Part shown: positions 19,876-31,026 of the stretch, in pieces
Layout of the letters: every line of letters starts with the position of its first letter
How positions within the stretch are numbered: the stretch's first letter is position 1
Origin: Pantoea sp. RIT-PI-b
GTDB taxonomy: Bacteria > Pseudomonadota > Gammaproteobacteria > Enterobacterales > Enterobacteriaceae
NCBI RefSeq assembly: GCF_001187905.1
Contig: NZ_LGIS01000023.1
Coordinates: forward strand, 1-39,195
Reading direction: 5' to 3'
DNA length: 39,195 nt
Position numbers and translations under genes: made by a program
The notes under the pieces: generated by a model
What the model was told of the DNA's origin: nothing
Database searches by the model: none
Seen by the model: only the letters and a program-made list of their open reading frames with translations

Positions 19876-20568
19876 ATGAAAAGGTTTGTGGCAGAGACGC
19901 TCGGCACTTTTGTGCTGGTTTTAGGCGGTTGTGGTAGTGCGGTTTTGGCGGCGGCGTTTCCAGAGTTGGGCATCGGTTTTGCGGGTGTGGCGCTGGCATT
20001 TGGTTTGACAGTATTGGTGATGGCGTTTGCCGTTGGCCATATCTCAGGTGGCCATTTTAACCCGGCGGTCACCATCGGTCTGACCGTGGGCGGCCGTTTT
20101 CCGGTGTCACAGGTCGTGCCCTATATTATCGCGCAATTAGTCGGTGCCATCGCCGCAGCGGGCGTGTTGTATCTGATCGCCAGCGGTAAAGCCGGTTTCG
20201 ATGCGGCGGCCAGCGGTTTTGCTTCTAACGGTTATGGTGAGCACTCACCAGGCGGTTTTAGCCTGACTGCGGGGATGATCACCGAACTGGTGCTGACGGC
20301 GGTATTCCTGATTGTGATCATGGGCTCAACCGATAAACGTGCACCGGCCGGTTTTGCACCGATTGCTATCGGTCTGGCGCTGACGCTGATCCATCTGGTG
20401 AGCATTCCTGTAACCAATACTTCCGTGAACCCGGCGCGTAGTACCGGTGTGGCCATCTTCCAGGGTGGCTGGGCATTGGATCAGCTGTGGATGTTCTGGT
20501 TATTACCGATTATTGGTGCCGCGATTGGTGGTGCGATCTACCGCTTTTTACTGGAAAAAGCAGAGTAA
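19876..20568 (+). CDS. aqpZ: Aquaporin Z, water channel (AqpZ)
   Basis: Inner-membrane water channel of the MIP family, 230 residues (E. coli 231). Six membrane spans and two half-helices; the paired NPA motifs are at 62-64 (HFNPAVTIG) and 185-187 (SVNPARST). The selectivity filter expected for a pure water channel is present: Phe42, His173, Thr182 and Arg188. The asymmetric motif [14 protein letters not shown] is as in E. coli AqpZ. The start has GAGGGA 8 nt upstream. A candidate promoter is TTGCGC (19810-19815), 16 bp, GATAAT (19832-19837). It forms a single-gene unit with terminators on both sides. Confidence 0.95.
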   Translation: MKRFVAETLGTFVLVLGGCGSAVLAAAFPELGIGFAGVALAFGLTVLVMAFAVGHISGGHFNPAVTIGLTVGGRFPVSQVVPYIIAQLVGAIAAAGVLYLIASGKAGFDAAASGFASNGYGEHSPGGFSLTAGMITELVLTAVFLIVIMGSTDKRAPAGFAPIAIGLALTLIHLVSIPVTNTSVNPARSTGVAIFQGGWALDQLWMFWLLPIIGAAIGGAIYRFLLEKAE

Positions 20569-20583
20569 CTTCGTCGTATTTCC

Positions 20584-20612
20584 GCGGATCGGCAGCAGCC
20601 GATCCGCATTTT
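20584..20612 (+). terminator. Rho-independent terminator of aqpZ
   Basis: Perfect 10-bp stem GCGGATCGGC / GCCGATCCGC with an AGCA loop and a short T-tract (ATTTT). Confidence 0.88.
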
Positions 20613-20634
20613 CCTCTGCAAGTGACTTCCCGCC

Positions 20635-20662
20635 TTACGTCAAGATAACGAAATGTTATGAT
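20635..20662 (+). promoter_or_regulatory. Candidate promoter of the PanS-type gene
   Basis: -35 TTACGT (20635-20640), 16-bp spacer, -10 TATGAT (20657-20662); 80 nt before the start codon. Confidence 0.45.
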
Positions 20663-20742
20663 CCCGCGTCCGTCGCTGTGGTCGTTCCCTGCGCGACATT
20701 TCATCTGTGGCAATATTAAAAAATCCCTAAGGAAGTCTGGTT

Positions 20743-21666
20743 ATGCTCGGCAAACTTACCCGCCTGTTCCCGCTCTGGGCCGTGCTGCTCTCGGTCGCTG
20801 CTTATTACTCGCCCTCCACCTTTCTCGGTATCGGTCCGTGGGTCACCTATCTGCTAATGCTGATTATGTTCGGCATGGGCGTAACGCTCAATATTGATGA
20901 TTTCAAACGCGTGCTGGTGCGCCCGGCGCCGGTAATTGCCGGCACCTTTCTGCACTATCTGGTGATGCCACTGGCCGCCTGGGGCCTGGCGAAACTGTTC
21001 CAGATGCCGCCGGATCTGGCAGCGGGCATGATTCTGGTCGGCAGCGTGGCGAGCGGCACCGCATCTAACGTGATGATCTATCTGGCGAAGGGCGATGTGG
21101 CGCTGTCAGTCACTATCTCATCGGTGTCAGCGCTGGTGGGCGTATTTGCCACGCCGCTGCTGACGCGCTTCTACGTTGATACGCACATTCAGGTTGATGT
21201 GGTTGGCATGCTGCTCAGCATCGTGAAAATCGTGGTGATTCCGATTAGCCTCGGCCTGATTGTCCACCACTCCATGAACAGCGTGGTGCGCCGCGTTGAG
21301 CCTTATCTGCCAGCGTTCTCCATGCTCTGTATTCTGCTGATCATCAGCGCGGTGGTGGCGGGTAGCCAAAGCTTTATTGGTTCGGTGGGTTTGATGGTGA
21401 TTGTGGCGGTGATTCTGCACAACGCGATTGGTCTGCTGGGCGGTTATTGGGGCGGCAAACTGTTTGGCTTCGACGAATCCACCTGCCGCACGCTGGCGCT
21501 GGAAGTGGGCATGCAGAACTCCGGCCTGGCGGCGACGCTGGGCAAACTCTACTTCTCGCCGCTGGCAGCACTGCCGGGCGCGCTGTTCTCAGTGTGGCAC
21601 AACCTGTCAGGTTCGCTGCTGGCTGGCTACTGGTCGGGTAAACCGATCGATAAACAGCAGAAATAA
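20743..21666 (+). CDS. panS: BASS-family transporter, probably PanS (pantoate/pantothenate type)
   Basis: 307-residue inner-membrane protein of the bile acid:sodium symporter family, with about nine or ten hydrophobic spans. Family features are the [13 protein letters not shown] segment (about 43-55), [19 protein letters not shown] (about 101-119) and [16 protein letters not shown] (about 251-266), which carry the sodium and substrate sites in characterised members. The overall match is to the enterobacterial YocS/PanS branch; PanS of Salmonella moves ketopantoate, pantoate and pantothenate. Substrate is inferred from similarity alone, since no pan genes lie nearby. AAGGAAG is 7 nt before the start. 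It is convergent with yhgN, with two REP-like palindromes between. Confidence 0.78.
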   Translation: MLGKLTRLFPLWAVLLSVAAYYSPSTFLGIGPWVTYLLMLIMFGMGVTLNIDDFKRVLVRPAPVIAGTFLHYLVMPLAAWGLAKLFQMPPDLAAGMILVGSVASGTASNVMIYLAKGDVALSVTISSVSALVGVFATPLLTRFYVDTHIQVDVVGMLLSIVKIVVIPISLGLIVHHSMNSVVRRVEPYLPAFSMLCILLIISAVVAGSQSFIGSVGLMVIVAVILHNAIGLLGGYWGGKLFGFDESTCRTLALEVGMQNSGLAATLGKLYFSPLAALPGALFSVWHNLSGSLLAGYWSGKPIDKQQK

Positions 21667-21686
21667 TCGCGGTCGCCATGAACAGT

Positions 21687-21710
21687 GGTCGCCATGAATG
21701 GCGACCCTAC
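21687..21710 (-). repeat. GTAG-headed REP-like palindrome between panS and yhgN
   Basis: Minus-strand copy: stem GGTCGCCAT / ATGGCGACC around GA, with GTAG at the right end (CTAC on plus, 21707-21710). A truncated half copy GGTCGCCATGAAC (21671-21683) lies directly to its left. Confidence 0.87.
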
Positions 21711-21727
21711 GATCGCACCGGTTTGTC

Positions 21728-21751
21728 GTAGGGTGCGCATTTATGCGCACC
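21728..21751 (+). repeat. GTAG-headed REP-like palindrome, stem variant
   Basis: GTAG then GGTGCGCAT / ATGCGCACC around TT, followed by TTTT. The stem has GCGC paired with GCGC in place of CGCC/GGCG, so pairing is kept by compensating changes. With the four T residues it might end transcription of panS weakly. It forms a divergent pair with the copy at 21687. Confidence 0.85.
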
Positions 21752-21757
21752 TTTTCA

Positions 21758-22351
21758 TTACAGCTTCAGGTACGTTCGAATCCCATCCAGGAACATCTGC
21801 GTTGCCAGCATAATCAAAATCAAACCCATCAGGCGTTCCAGCGCGTTAACACCTTTATCGCCGAGCAGGCGTAAAAATAGCCCCGACATCAGCAAGATCG
21901 CCACCGTTACGCCCCAGGCAATCAGCAGCGCGCCAACCAGATGCGTCATCTGATTGGGATATTGATGCGACAACAGCATCAATGTCGCCAGCAGTGACGG
22001 GCCAGCCACTAAGGGAATTGCCAGCGGCACGAGGAACGGCTCTTCGCCGGCCGGCAAGCCGCTGGTGCTGGTTTCGGCGGAGGGAAAAATCATGCGGATG
22101 GCGATCAGGAACAGAATGATACCGCCGGAGATCGACACGGTTTCGGTGCGCAGGTTAAGAAACGTCAGAATGCGTTCACCGGCGAATAAAAACAGCAGCA
22201 TCAGGGCCAGCGCGATCAGCATTTCACGCATCAGCACCACGCGGCGGCGCTTAGGTTCCAGATGCTTCAGTACCGACATAAAGATCGGCAGGTTGCCCAG
22301 CGGGTCCATAATTAATAGCAGCAATATGGTCGCGGATATCATCTCAGTCAT
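21758..22351 (-). CDS. yhgN: YhgN, MarC-family inner-membrane protein
   Basis: 197 residues, the same length as E. coli YhgN, and close to it throughout ([18 protein letters not shown] at 14-31, [74 protein letters not shown]). Six hydrophobic spans are visible. The MarC family (UPF0056) has no firm biochemical function; claims linking it to multiple antibiotic resistance have not held up. A divergent position next to asd is the same as in E. coli. The gene is convergent with panS, which is not its E. coli neighbour. Confidence 0.93.
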   Translation of the reverse strand: MTEMISATILLLLIMDPLGNLPIFMSVLKHLEPKRRRVVLMREMLIALALMLLFLFAGERILTFLNLRTETVSISGGIILFLIAIRMIFPSAETSTSGLPAGEEPFLVPLAIPLVAGPSLLATLMLLSHQYPNQMTHLVGALLIAWGVTVAILLMSGLFLRLLGDKGVNALERLMGLILIMLATQMFLDGIRTYLKL

Positions 22352-22461
22352 GTCAGGTAAACCATCCTATCTATTTGGCCGGGGCCATTATTAGTTGTAT
22401 TGCTGAAAAAGTTAGCGCAATCGAATTAATTCACTTGCCAGAAAGGCTGCATTTTGTAGAG

Positions 22462-22491
22462 TTGACGGTCATAGGTAAACCTGATTATTAC
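22462..22491 (+). promoter_or_regulatory. Candidate asd promoter
   Basis: -35 TTGACG (22462-22467) and -10 TATTAC (22486-22491) with an 18-bp spacer (or TTATTA at 17 bp). It lies about 80 nt before the asd start. Confidence 0.5.
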
Positions 22492-22493
22492 GC

Positions 22494-22523
22494 AGACGGG
22501 CAGGATTATCCGGCCCGTCTTTT
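22494..22523 (+). terminator. Attenuator-like hairpin in the asd leader
   Basis: AGACGGGC (22494-22501) pairs with GCCCGTCT (22513-22520), extended inside by GGA/TCC around TTA, and is followed by a T4 tract. It lies between the likely promoter and the asd start (22573), with no gene ending upstream on this strand. It could reduce read-through into asd, or be part of a leader switch. Confidence 0.6.
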
Positions 22524-22572
22524 CCTCGCACCACTTAGGGCTTCCTTCGAGAACACCCGAGACGGACAGAAA

Positions 22573-23682
22573 ATGAAGAATGTAGGTTTTATTGGTTGGC
22601 GTGGCATGGTCGGCTCAGTGCTGATGTCACGTATGAGCGAAGAACGCGATTTTGATGTCATCAATCCGGTCTTTTTCTCCACGTCACAGCTTGGTCAGGC
22701 GGCGCCGACGTTCGGCGGTAAGTCGACCGGTGCGCTGCAGGATGCTTTTGATATCGAGGCGCTGAAGGCGCTGGATATTATTATCACCTGCCAGGGCGGT
22801 GATTACACCAGTGAAGTCTATCCGAAGCTGCGCGAAAGCGGCTGGCAGGGTTACTGGATTGATGCGGCTTCCACGCTGCGTATGAAAGATGACGCCATCA
22901 TCATTCTCGATCCGGTCAACCATAACGTGATTCGTCAGGGCCTCGACAACGGCATCAAAACCTTCGTCGGCGGTAACTGCACCGTCAGCCTGATGCTGAT
23001 GTCGCTGGGCGGCCTGTTTGCCAACGATCTGGTTGAGTGGGCTTCGGTAGCCACTTACCAGGCGGCATCCGGCGGCGGCGCACGCCACATGCGTGAACTG
23101 CTGACGCAGATGGGCATGCTGCACGACCATGTTGCCACCTCGCTGCAGAACCCCGCTTCGGCGATTCTGGATATCGAGCGCAGTGTTACTGATTTCACCC
23201 GTTCAGGCACCTTGCCAACCGATAATTTCGGCGTACCGCTGGCGGGCAGCCTGATTCCGTGGATCGACAAACAGCTGGATAACGGGCAGAGCCGCGAAGA
23301 GTGGAAAGGCCAGGCGGAAACCAACAAGATTCTGCGTACCAGCAATGTGATTCCGGTTGATGGCTTGTGTGTGCGTGTTGGCGCCCTGCGCTGCCACAGC
23401 CAGGCCTTCACCCTCAAGCTGAAAAAAGACCTGCCGCTGAGCGAAATCGAACAGCTGCTGGCTTCCCACAACGAGTGGGTGAAAGTGGTGCCAAACGACC
23501 GTGAAATCACCATGCGTGAACTGACGCCAGCCGCCGTCACTGGCACGCTGACTACGCCAGTGGGTCGCCTGCGCAAACTGAACATGGGGCCGGAATACCT
23601 TTCTGCCTTCACCGTGGGCGATCAGTTATTGTGGGGCGCCGCTGAACCGCTGCGTCGCATGCTGCGTTTGCTGATCGACTAA
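22573..23682 (+). CDS. asd: Aspartate-semialdehyde dehydrogenase (Asd)
   Basis: Reduces aspartyl phosphate to aspartate semialdehyde with NADPH, the branch step to lysine/diaminopimelate, methionine and threonine, and so needed for the cell wall. 369 residues (E. coli 367). The NADP-binding segment is [12 protein letters not shown] (6-17); the nucleophile is Cys136 in GGNCTVSLM; the acid/base His is in [11 protein letters not shown] (near 275). The frame is open back to 22375, but family alignment fixes the start at 22573; the ribosome-binding site there is poor (GACGGACAGAAA). It is followed by a terminator, so glgB is a separate unit. Confidence 0.96.
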   Translation: MKNVGFIGWRGMVGSVLMSRMSEERDFDVINPVFFSTSQLGQAAPTFGGKSTGALQDAFDIEALKALDIIITCQGGDYTSEVYPKLRESGWQGYWIDAASTLRMKDDAIIILDPVNHNVIRQGLDNGIKTFVGGNCTVSLMLMSLGGLFANDLVEWASVATYQAASGGGARHMRELLTQMGMLHDHVATSLQNPASAILDIERSVTDFTRSGTLPTDNFGVPLAGSLIPWIDKQLDNGQSREEWKGQAETNKILRTSNVIPVDGLCVRVGALRCHSQAFTLKLKKDLPLSEIEQLLASHNEWVKVVPNDREITMRELTPAAVTGTLTTPVGRLRKLNMGPEYLSAFTVGDQLLWGAAEPLRRMLRLLID

Positions 23683-23702
23683 GCGCAGCGGTAAACCAGA
23701 CA

Positions 23703-23726
23703 GGCCGGGGTTTCCCGGCCTTTTTT
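23703..23726 (+). terminator. Rho-independent terminator of asd
   Basis: Stem GGCCGGG / CCCGGCC with a GTTT loop followed by six T residues. Confidence 0.95.
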
Positions 23727-24040
23727 GTGTCATCCAGGCTGCAAAAAATCGTACAAATTGCGCCTGACAAGTGATCCGCTTCCCTTTTTTGCTCGCCCGA
23801 CAACAATTTTTCGCAATCCTCCATGGCTTCTGCCATCCCCAAGCTATGATTTAACAGAGATGTGCCGGTTGTTAACTGTTTTCGTTTTTTCGAACTGAAT
23901 GGTTTGTTGTACACGGCGATGATCTTTCCCACGGACGGTTGTGTCCTCGCGGTGTACCTATGGCTCAATGAAAAGCAGCGCACCCGAGGCGATAATCCTG
24001 CCGACTCTGGTCGCCTGCGCAAAATCATAGGAAGAAAGTC
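23727..24040 (+). promoter_or_regulatory. Leader and promoter region of the glg operon
   Basis: A gene-free stretch of 314 nt between asd and glgB. A possible -10 TATGAT occurs at about 23845 without a clear -35. GTACAC (23909-23914) and GTGTAC (23952-23957) form an inverted repeat in the likely leader. No convincing CRP site is seen. The small frames on either strand have no support. Confidence 0.35.
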
Positions 24041-26227
24041 ATGTCAGAGCTTCCCGATCGCCAGGCGATCAATGCCCTTTTTGCCGGGAATTATGCCGAT
24101 CCCTTTTCCTTACTGGGGATGCACCAAACTGCCGCAGGCCTTGAAGTTCGCGCGCTGCTGCCCGATGCCTCCGATGTGTGGGTGATTGAAACCAATACTG
24201 GACGCAAATGCGCCCAGCTGACCTGCCTTGACTCACGCGGCTTCTTTTGTGGCGTGATTCCGCGCCGTAAAAATCTGTTTGGCTATCAGCTGGCGGTGAA
24301 CTGGCACGGCCAGCAAAACCTGATTGATGATGCCTATCGCTTTGGCCCGCTGCTGGCCGAAATGGATGCGTGGCTGCTGGGCGAAGGTACGCACCTGCGT
24401 CCGTACGAAACCCTTGGCGCGCACGGCACCACCATTGATGGCGTGCACGGTACGCGCTTCGCCGTCTGGGCACCGAACGCGCGTCGTGTGTCGGTGGTGG
24501 GCGAATTCAACTTCTGGGATGGTCGACGCCATCCGATGCGCTTCCGCCGTGAACTGGGCGTCTGGGAACTGTTCGTGCCGGGCGCGGTGAATGGCCAACT
24601 GTATAAATTTGAAATCGTGGATAATTCCGGCCAGATGCGCATCAAAGCCGATCCCTTCGCTTTTGAAGCACAGATGCGCCCGCAAACCGCTTCGATGATC
24701 TGCGGCCTGCCGCCGAAAACCGAGATGCAGCCGCAGCGCAAAGCCGCAAATGGGTTCGACCAGCCGATTTCGATTTACGAAGTGCACCTCGGCTCGTGGC
24801 GACGTCATACCGATGACAACTTCTGGTTAAGTTACAAAGAGCTGGCGGAACAGCTGATTCCCTATGTCAAAGAGATGGGTTTTACTCACATCGAATTGAT
24901 GCCGATTAACGAGCATCCGTTCGATGGCAGCTGGGGCTATCAACCGCTTGGCATGTATGCGCCTACACGCCGTTTCGGTACGCGCGATGAGTTTCGCCAC
25001 TTTGTCGCGGCCGCGCATGATGCCGGCATCAACGTGCTGCTCGATTGGGTGCCGGGCCACTTCCCAAGCGATGACTTTGGTCTGGCGAAATTTGACGGCA
25101 CCGAACTCTACGAACACAGCGATCCGCGCGAAGGTTTTCATCAGGACTGGAACACGCTGATCTACAACTTCGGGCGTCGCGAGGTGAGCAATTATCTCTC
25201 CGGTAATGCTTTGTACTGGATGGAACGCTTTGGCATTGATGGGCTGCGCGTCGATGCGGTGGCTTCTATGATCTACCGCGACTACAGCCGCGCCGAAGGT
25301 GAATGGGTCCCCAACCAGTTTGGCGGCCGTGAAAACCTCGAAGCGATTTCGTTCCTGCGGCACACCAACCGCATATTGGGCCACGCCGCACCGGGCAGCG
25401 TGACGGTGGCGGAGGAATCTACCGACTATCCCGGCGTCACACGGCCATCGGAAGATGGTGGCCTCGGTTTCTGGTTCAAATGGAACCTCGGCTGGATGCA
25501 CGACACGCTGGATTACATGAAGCTCGATCCAGTGCATCGTCGCTACCATCACCAGCTGATGACCTTCGGTATGCTCTACAACTACACCGAAAACTTTGTG
25601 CTGCCGCTGTCGCACGACGAAGTGGTGCACGGCAAGCGTTCAATCCTCGATCGCATGCCGGGCGATGCCTGGCAGAAATTTGCCAACCTGCGCGCCTACT
25701 ACGGCTGGATGTGGGGCTTCCCGGGTAAGAAGTTGCAATTTATGGGCAACGAATTTGCTCAGGGGCGCGAGTGGAACCACGACAGCAGCCTCGACTGGCA
25801 TCTGCTGGAAGGCGAGGATAACTGGCACAACGGCGTGCAGCGTCTGGTGCGCGATCTCAACCACACCTATCGCCACTTCACGCCGCTGCATCAGCTCGAT
25901 TTCGATGGGCAAGGTTTTGAGTGGCTGGTGGTCGACGATCACGAGAATTCGGTGTTTGTCTTTGCGCGCCGCGATCGCGAGGGCAACGAAATCATTGTAG
26001 TGAGTAACTTCACGCCGGTGGCGCGAAACAGCTATCGCTTTGGCGTTAATCAGCGCGGCGGCTGGCGCGAAATAATGAACACCGACCAGCACGACTACCA
26101 CGGCAGCGACACGCGCAATCACGGCGTGGTGCACACCGATGAGATTGAAAGCCACGGTCGGCCGCAATCGCTGAGTTTGACCTTGCCACCGCTGGCAACG
26201 CTTTGGCTGGTGCGGGAGAGCGACTGA
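24041..26227 (+). CDS. glgB: 1,4-alpha-glucan branching enzyme (GlgB)
   Basis: Cuts alpha-1,4 glucan chains and re-joins them by alpha-1,6 bonds, making the branches of glycogen. 728 residues, equal to E. coli. An N-terminal N1 module (1-110), a CBM48 module (about 125-225, [23 protein letters not shown]) and a GH13 barrel (about 250-620), with nucleophile Asp near 405 (LRVDAVASM), acid/base Glu near 458 (VAEESTD) and Asp near 526 (LSHDEVVHG); a beta-sandwich closes the C-terminus. AGGAAG lies 7 nt before the start. First gene of glgBXCAP; its stop overlaps the glgX start by one base (TGATG). Confidence 0.97.
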   Translation: MSELPDRQAINALFAGNYADPFSLLGMHQTAAGLEVRALLPDASDVWVIETNTGRKCAQLTCLDSRGFFCGVIPRRKNLFGYQLAVNWHGQQNLIDDAYRFGPLLAEMDAWLLGEGTHLRPYETLGAHGTTIDGVHGTRFAVWAPNARRVSVVGEFNFWDGRRHPMRFRRELGVWELFVPGAVNGQLYKFEIVDNSGQMRIKADPFAFEAQMRPQTASMICGLPPKTEMQPQRKAANGFDQPISIYEVHLGSWRRHTDDNFWLSYKELAEQLIPYVKEMGFTHIELMPINEHPFDGSWGYQPLGMYAPTRRFGTRDEFRHFVAAAHDAGINVLLDWVPGHFPSDDFGLAKFDGTELYEHSDPREGFHQDWNTLIYNFGRREVSNYLSGNALYWMERFGIDGLRVDAVASMIYRDYSRAEGEWVPNQFGGRENLEAISFLRHTNRILGHAAPGSVTVAEESTDYPGVTRPSEDGGLGFWFKWNLGWMHDTLDYMKLDPVHRRYHHQLMTFGMLYNYTENFVLPLSHDEVVHGKRSILDRMPGDAWQKFANLRAYYGWMWGFPGKKLQFMGNEFAQGREWNHDSSLDWHLLEGEDNWHNGVQRLVRDLNHTYRHFTPLHQLDFDGQGFEWLVVDDHENSVFVFARRDREGNEIIVVSNFTPVARNSYRFGVNQRGGWREIMNTDQHDYHGSDTRNHGVVHTDEIESHGRPQSLSLTLPPLATLWLVRESD

Positions 26228-28206
26228 TGCTGGAGCGGGGGCAGCCGAAACCGTTAGGTGCACATTACGATGGGCAGGGCGTTAATTTCACGCTGTTTTC
26301 CCAGCACGCCGAGCAGGTCGAGCTGTGCCTGTTTGACGCGCACGGTGCTGAGCGTCGCTTTCCGTTGCCCGCGCGTAGCGGTGATATCTGGCACGGCTAT
26401 TTTCCTGCGCTAAAGCCAGGCCAGCGCTATGGCTATCGCGTACACGGTCCCTGGGCACCACAGCTAGGGCATCGCTTCAATCCTGCCAAGCTGCTGGTCG
26501 ATCCCTGCGCCAAAGCGGTGGCGGGCGATGTATTGGACGATGCGCGTTTTCACGGCGGCGAACGTGAGCCTGATAACCAGGATAACGCCGCTGTCGCCGC
26601 GAAATCCTTAGTGATCGCTGAAGATTTTGACTGGGAAGCGGATCAACCGTTGCGCACGCCGTGGGGCAACACGGTGATTTATGAAGCGCACGTGCGTGGC
26701 TTAACGCAGCAGCATCCGGAAATTCCGGAAAGGCTGCGCGGGACTTATGCGGCGCTAGGGCATCCTGCTATGGTGAAGTACCTGCGTCATCTGGGAATCA
26801 CCGCGCTGGAGTTGTTGCCGATTGCCCAATTCACCAGCGAGCCGCGCCTGCGCCGCTTAGGGTTGAGCAATTACTGGGGCTATAACCCGTTTGCTCTGTG
26901 GGCGGTGGATGCACGTTACGCATCCGGTGAGAACGGTTTATCACCGCTGCAGGAGTTTCAGCAGGCAGTGAAAGCGCTGCATGCGGCGGGCATTGAAGTG
27001 ATTCTGGATGTGGTGTTTAACCATACCGCTGAACTGGAAGAGATCGGGCCGACGATTTCCCAGCGCGGCGTGGATAACGCCAGCTATTACTGGCTTGATA
27101 GCAATGGCAATTATCAAAACTGGACCGGCTGCGGCAACACCCTGAACCTTAGTCATCCCCAGGTGATGGAGTGGGTGCTGGAAGCGCTGCGCTACTGGGT
27201 GCGCACATGCCACATTGATGGCTTCCGCTTTGACCTTGCCAGCGTGCTGGGCCGCACGCCGGCGTTTCAGCAGGATGCGCCGCTGTTTGCCGCCATCAAA
27301 GCATGTCCGCTGCTCTCGCAGGTGAAGCTAATTGCTGAGCCGTGGGATATCGGTCCCGGCGGTTATCAGGTAGGCAATTTCCCGCCGGACTTTGCCGAGT
27401 GGAACGACCATTTTCGCGATGCGGCGCGCCGTTACTGGCTGCATGGTCAGCTGAATAACGGCGATTTTGCCCGCCGTTTTGCCGCATCCAGCGACGTATT
27501 TCAGCGTGAGGCGCGTCTGCCGCATGCCAGCATCAATTTGATCACCGCGCACGACGGCTTCACGCTGCGCGATGTGGTGAGCTTCAACAACAAACACAAT
27601 CAGGCCAACGGCGAAGATAATCGCGATGGCAGCAGCAGCAACTTCAGCCATAACCATGGCAAAGAGGGACTGCAGGTCAACTTCGATATTGTCGAACGGC
27701 GGCGGCGCAGCGTGCACGGCTTGCTCACCACGCTGCTGCTGGCGCAGGGCACGCCGATGCTGCTGGCGGGCGACGAACGCGGTCACAGCCAGCACGGTAA
27801 CAACAACGCCTATTGCCAGGACAATCCGCTCACCTGGCTCAACTGGCAACACGATGATTTTGGACTGGTCGACTTCACTGCTGCGTTAATCCGCCTGCGC
27901 CAGCGCATCCCTGCGCTGACGGCGGATCGCTGGTGGCAGGAGGGCGATGGCAACGTGCAGTGGTGTAATGCCAGCGGCAAACCACTGGAAAAAGAGCAGT
28001 GGGAACAGGGGACGCACAGAATGCAGATCCTGCTCTCCGGCCGCTGGTTAATAACAATAAACGCCACGGAATCGGTGAGTGATATCGCCTTACCAGACGG
28101 AGAGTGGCGTGCCATTCCTCCTTTCGCCGGGGAAGATAACCCCATCCTGACAACTGTCTGGCACGGTCCCGCACACGGTGTGTGCGTGTTCCTAAAGCAA
28201 TCATAA
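26227..28206 (+). CDS. glgX: Glycogen debranching enzyme (GlgX)
   Basis: Hydrolyses alpha-1,6 bonds of limit-dextrin branches left by glycogen phosphorylase. 659 residues (E. coli 657). An N-terminal CBM48 module (about 10-130, [28 protein letters not shown]) is followed by a GH13 barrel with [31 protein letters not shown] (nucleophile near 336), LIAEPWD (acid/base Glu near 370) and [10 protein letters not shown]. The ATG overlaps the glgB stop by one base, so the longer frame from 26203 inside glgB is rejected. Its last 40 nt contain a GCACAC/GTGTGC hairpin just before the glgC ribosome-binding site. Confidence 0.96.
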   Translation: MLERGQPKPLGAHYDGQGVNFTLFSQHAEQVELCLFDAHGAERRFPLPARSGDIWHGYFPALKPGQRYGYRVHGPWAPQLGHRFNPAKLLVDPCAKAVAGDVLDDARFHGGEREPDNQDNAAVAAKSLVIAEDFDWEADQPLRTPWGNTVIYEAHVRGLTQQHPEIPERLRGTYAALGHPAMVKYLRHLGITALELLPIAQFTSEPRLRRLGLSNYWGYNPFALWAVDARYASGENGLSPLQEFQQAVKALHAAGIEVILDVVFNHTAELEEIGPTISQRGVDNASYYWLDSNGNYQNWTGCGNTLNLSHPQVMEWVLEALRYWVRTCHIDGFRFDLASVLGRTPAFQQDAPLFAAIKACPLLSQVKLIAEPWDIGPGGYQVGNFPPDFAEWNDHFRDAARRYWLHGQLNNGDFARRFAASSDVFQREARLPHASINLITAHDGFTLRDVVSFNNKHNQANGEDNRDGSSSNFSHNHGKEGLQVNFDIVERRRRSVHGLLTTLLLAQGTPMLLAGDERGHSQHGNNNAYCQDNPLTWLNWQHDDFGLVDFTAALIRLRQRIPALTADRWWQEGDGNVQWCNASGKPLEKEQWEQGTHRMQILLSGRWLITINATESVSDIALPDGEWRAIPPFAGEDNPILTTVWHGPAHGVCVFLKQS

Positions 28207-28216
28207 GGAGTCAGAC

Positions 28217-29512
28217 ATGGTGAAATTAGATAGAACAGATCATCTGATGCTGGCGCGCCAGCTCCCTACACAAACGGTTGCCTTGATCCTTGCTGGCGGG
28301 CGCGGTACGCGCCTGAAAGATCTCACCGCGAAACGCGCTAAACCTGCCGTGCACTTCGGCGGCAAGTTCCGCATCATCGACTTTGCGCTGTCCAACTGCA
28401 TCAACTCGGGCATCCGGCGCATCGGCGTGATCACTCAATATCAGTCACATACGCTGGTGCAGCACATCCAGCGCGGCTGGTCGCTGTTTAACGAAGAGAT
28501 GAACGAATTTGTCGATCTGTTGCCCGCGCAGCAGCGTGCCGCCACCGAACATTGGTATCGCGGTACCGCCGATGCGGTGACGCAAAACCTCGACATTATT
28601 CGCCGTTACAACGCGCAGTACATCGTGATTCTCGCCGGGGATCACATCTACAAGATGGACTACTCGCGCATGCTGCTCGACCACGTCGATCGCGGTGCCA
28701 AATGCACCATCGCCTGTTTGCCGGTGCCGCTGGCCGAAGCCACGGCGTTTGGCGTGATGGCGGTCGATGCCGAGAACAACGTGATCGATTTTGTGGAAAA
28801 ACCGCCGCAGCCGCCGTCAATGCCGGGTGACGACAGCCGAGCGCTGGCCAGCATGGGCATTTACGTGTTCAACGCCGATTATCTGTATCAGCTGCTGGAA
28901 GAAGACCTGCAGGTGGCCGATTCCAGCCACGATTTCGGCAAAGATCTGCTGCCAAAAATCGTGGCCAGCGGCGAGGCGTATGCGCACTCATTCACGCTCT
29001 CTTGCGTGCAGGTTGATGAAAACGCCGAGCCGTACTGGCGTGATGTCGGAACGCTGGAAGCTTACTGGCGCGCTAACCTCGACCTGGCTTCCGTTACGCC
29101 AGAACTGGATATGTACGACCACAGCTGGCCGATTCGCACCCATATGGAGCCGCTGCCACCGGCGAAATTTGTGCAGGATCGTTCCGGTAGCCACGGTATG
29201 ACGATGAACTCGCTGGTCTCTGGCGGCTGCATCATCTCCGGCTCGGTGGTGGTGAACTCCGTGCTATTCCCACGTATCCGCATTAACTCGTTTTGCAATA
29301 TTGATTCAGCTGTACTGCTGCCCGATGTGGTGGTTGGCCGATCGTGTCGCCTGCGTCGCTGCGTGATCGATCGCGCCTGCGAATTGCCAGAAGGCATGGT
29401 CATTGGCGAAAACCCCGATGAAGACAGCCGACGTTTTTACCGTTCAGAAGAGGGCATCGTACTGGTGACGCGCGCCATGCTGGCCAAATTGGCCGGAGCG
29501 GTCAGTAAGTGA
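28217..29512 (+). CDS. glgC: Glucose-1-phosphate adenylyltransferase (ADP-glucose pyrophosphorylase, GlgC)
   Basis: Makes ADP-glucose from ATP and glucose 1-phosphate; the committed and allosterically controlled step of glycogen synthesis. 431 residues, as in E. coli. The N-terminal nucleotidyltransferase fold has [13 protein letters not shown] (25-37); Lys39, which binds the fructose-1,6-bisphosphate activator in E. coli, and Lys195 (DFVEKPP), which binds glucose 1-phosphate, are both present. The C-terminal part (about 300-430) is a left-handed beta-helix. It starts 10 nt after glgX behind AAGGAG. That site contains GGA, the core bound by CsrA on the E. coli glgC leader, so post-transcriptional control by CsrA is plausible. 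Confidence 0.97.
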   Translation: MVKLDRTDHLMLARQLPTQTVALILAGGRGTRLKDLTAKRAKPAVHFGGKFRIIDFALSNCINSGIRRIGVITQYQSHTLVQHIQRGWSLFNEEMNEFVDLLPAQQRAATEHWYRGTADAVTQNLDIIRRYNAQYIVILAGDHIYKMDYSRMLLDHVDRGAKCTIACLPVPLAEATAFGVMAVDAENNVIDFVEKPPQPPSMPGDDSRALASMGIYVFNADYLYQLLEEDLQVADSSHDFGKDLLPKIVASGEAYAHSFTLSCVQVDENAEPYWRDVGTLEAYWRANLDLASVTPELDMYDHSWPIRTHMEPLPPAKFVQDRSGSHGMTMNSLVSGGCIISGSVVVNSVLFPRIRINSFCNIDSAVLLPDVVVGRSCRLRRCVIDRACELPEGMVIGENPDEDSRRFYRSEEGIVLVTRAMLAKLAGAVSK

Positions 29513-29571
29513 CGAAAGAGCATAGAGATAATTGCCGCGTGGAACGCATGCGATAACAATAGGGGTTCAGG

Positions 29572-31005
29572 ATGCTGGTTTTACATGTCTGTTCAGAGCT
29601 TTTCCCGCTGTTGAAAACGGGCGGATTGGCTGATGTGGTCGGTGCATTACCACAGGCGCAAATCGCCGAAGGAGCGGATGCGCGGGTGCTGATTCCCGCT
29701 TATCCGGATCTGCGTAAAGGGATTCCTGATACTGAAATTGTGGCGGAGCTACAAACTTTTGCCGGGCCGGTTCGTTTACTTTTTGGACAATTTAACGGCG
29801 TTGGTATTTATTTAATTGATGCGCCGGGACTGTATGAACGTCCCGGCAGTCCTTATCACGACACATCGCAATTCGCTTATGTGGATAATTACCTGCGTTT
29901 CGCGCTGCTCGGCTGGATGGGTGCGGAGATTGCCAGCGGGCTGGATATGAACTGGCAGCCCGATATCGTGCACGCGCATGACTGGCATGCGGGCTTAACC
30001 TGCGCCTATATCGCGGCGCGCGGTGGCCCGGCGAAAACGGTGTTTACCGTGCATAACCTGGCCTATCAAGGGCTGTTTTCCGCGCGCCATCTGGATGAAA
30101 TACAGATTCCGCGCGCCTTCTTCGACATGCATGGGCTGGAGTTCTTTGGGCAAATTTCCTACCTCAAGGCGGGACTGTTCTATGCCGATCATATTACGGC
30201 GGTCAGCCCCACTTATGCGCTGGAAATTACCCGACCGGAGTTTGGTTACGGCATGGAGTCGCTGCTGGAACAGCGGCTGCGCGAAGGGCGGCTTAGCGGG
30301 ATTCTGAACGGTGTCGATCCGGGGATTTGGGACCCGGCGCATGATTTACTGCTCACCGCGCGCTACGACAGCGAAACGCTGGAGAGTAAAGCTGAAAACA
30401 AACGCCAGCTGCAGATTGCCATGGGCTTGAAGGTCGATGATAAAGCGCCGGTGTTCTGCGTGATCAGTCGTCTGACCAAACAAAAAGGGCTGGATCTGGT
30501 GCTGGAAGCGCTGCCGGGCTTGCTGGCACAGGGCGGGCAGCTGGTGCTGCTTGGCCAGGGCGATGCCGAGCTGCAGCAAGGTTTCCTCGCCGCAGCGGCG
30601 GAACATCCGGGTCGCGTGGGCGTGCAGATTGGTTATCACGAAGCCTTCTCGCACCGCATTGTTGGCGGCGCGGATGTGATCATGGTGCCGAGCCGCTTTG
30701 AGCCGTGCGGCTTAACTCAGCTGTACGGCTTGAAATACGGCACGCTGCCGCTGGTGCGTCGTACCGGCGGGCTGGCGGATACGGTGCAAGACAGTTCACT
30801 GGAAAACCTGGCAGACGGCGTCGCCAGCGGCTTTACCTTTGAAGACAGTAATGCCTGGTCGCTGCTGCGGGCGATTCGGCGCGCATTTGTTCTGTGGTCT
30901 CGACCTGCACTCTGGCGTTACGTTCAGCGGCAGGCAATGGGGATGGATTTTAGTTGGCAGGTGGCAGCACAAGCCTACCGCGATCTTTATCAACGTTTGC
31001 TGTAA
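29572..31005 (+). CDS. glgA: Glycogen synthase (GlgA)
   Basis: Transfers glucose from ADP-glucose to the non-reducing end of alpha-1,4 glucans. 477 residues, as in E. coli. A GT5 enzyme of GT-B fold: the N-terminal KTGGLADV motif has Lys15, which contacts ADP-glucose, and the C-terminal domain has [13 protein letters not shown] (298-310) and the catalytic region [14 protein letters not shown] with Glu377 and Cys379. It starts 59 nt after glgC behind AGGGG, with no terminator in the gap, so it belongs to the same operon. Confidence 0.97.
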   Translation: MLVLHVCSELFPLLKTGGLADVVGALPQAQIAEGADARVLIPAYPDLRKGIPDTEIVAELQTFAGPVRLLFGQFNGVGIYLIDAPGLYERPGSPYHDTSQFAYVDNYLRFALLGWMGAEIASGLDMNWQPDIVHAHDWHAGLTCAYIAARGGPAKTVFTVHNLAYQGLFSARHLDEIQIPRAFFDMHGLEFFGQISYLKAGLFYADHITAVSPTYALEITRPEFGYGMESLLEQRLREGRLSGILNGVDPGIWDPAHDLLLTARYDSETLESKAENKRQLQIAMGLKVDDKAPVFCVISRLTKQKGLDLVLEALPGLLAQGGQLVLLGQGDAELQQGFLAAAAEHPGRVGVQIGYHEAFSHRIVGGADVIMVPSRFEPCGLTQLYGLKYGTLPLVRRTGGLADTVQDSSLENLADGVASGFTFEDSNAWSLLRAIRRAFVLWSRPALWRYVQRQAMGMDFSWQVAAQAYRDLYQRLL

Positions 31006-31026
31006 TGAGAGATTGGGATACTTGAT

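Noticed and set aside
22375..22572. N-terminal extension of asd
   Set aside because: The 66 extra residues are not in the family and would be translated from the promoter and leader hairpin.
23727..24040. CRP site in front of glgB
   Set aside because: No TGTGA-N6-TCACA-like sequence with adequate match was found.
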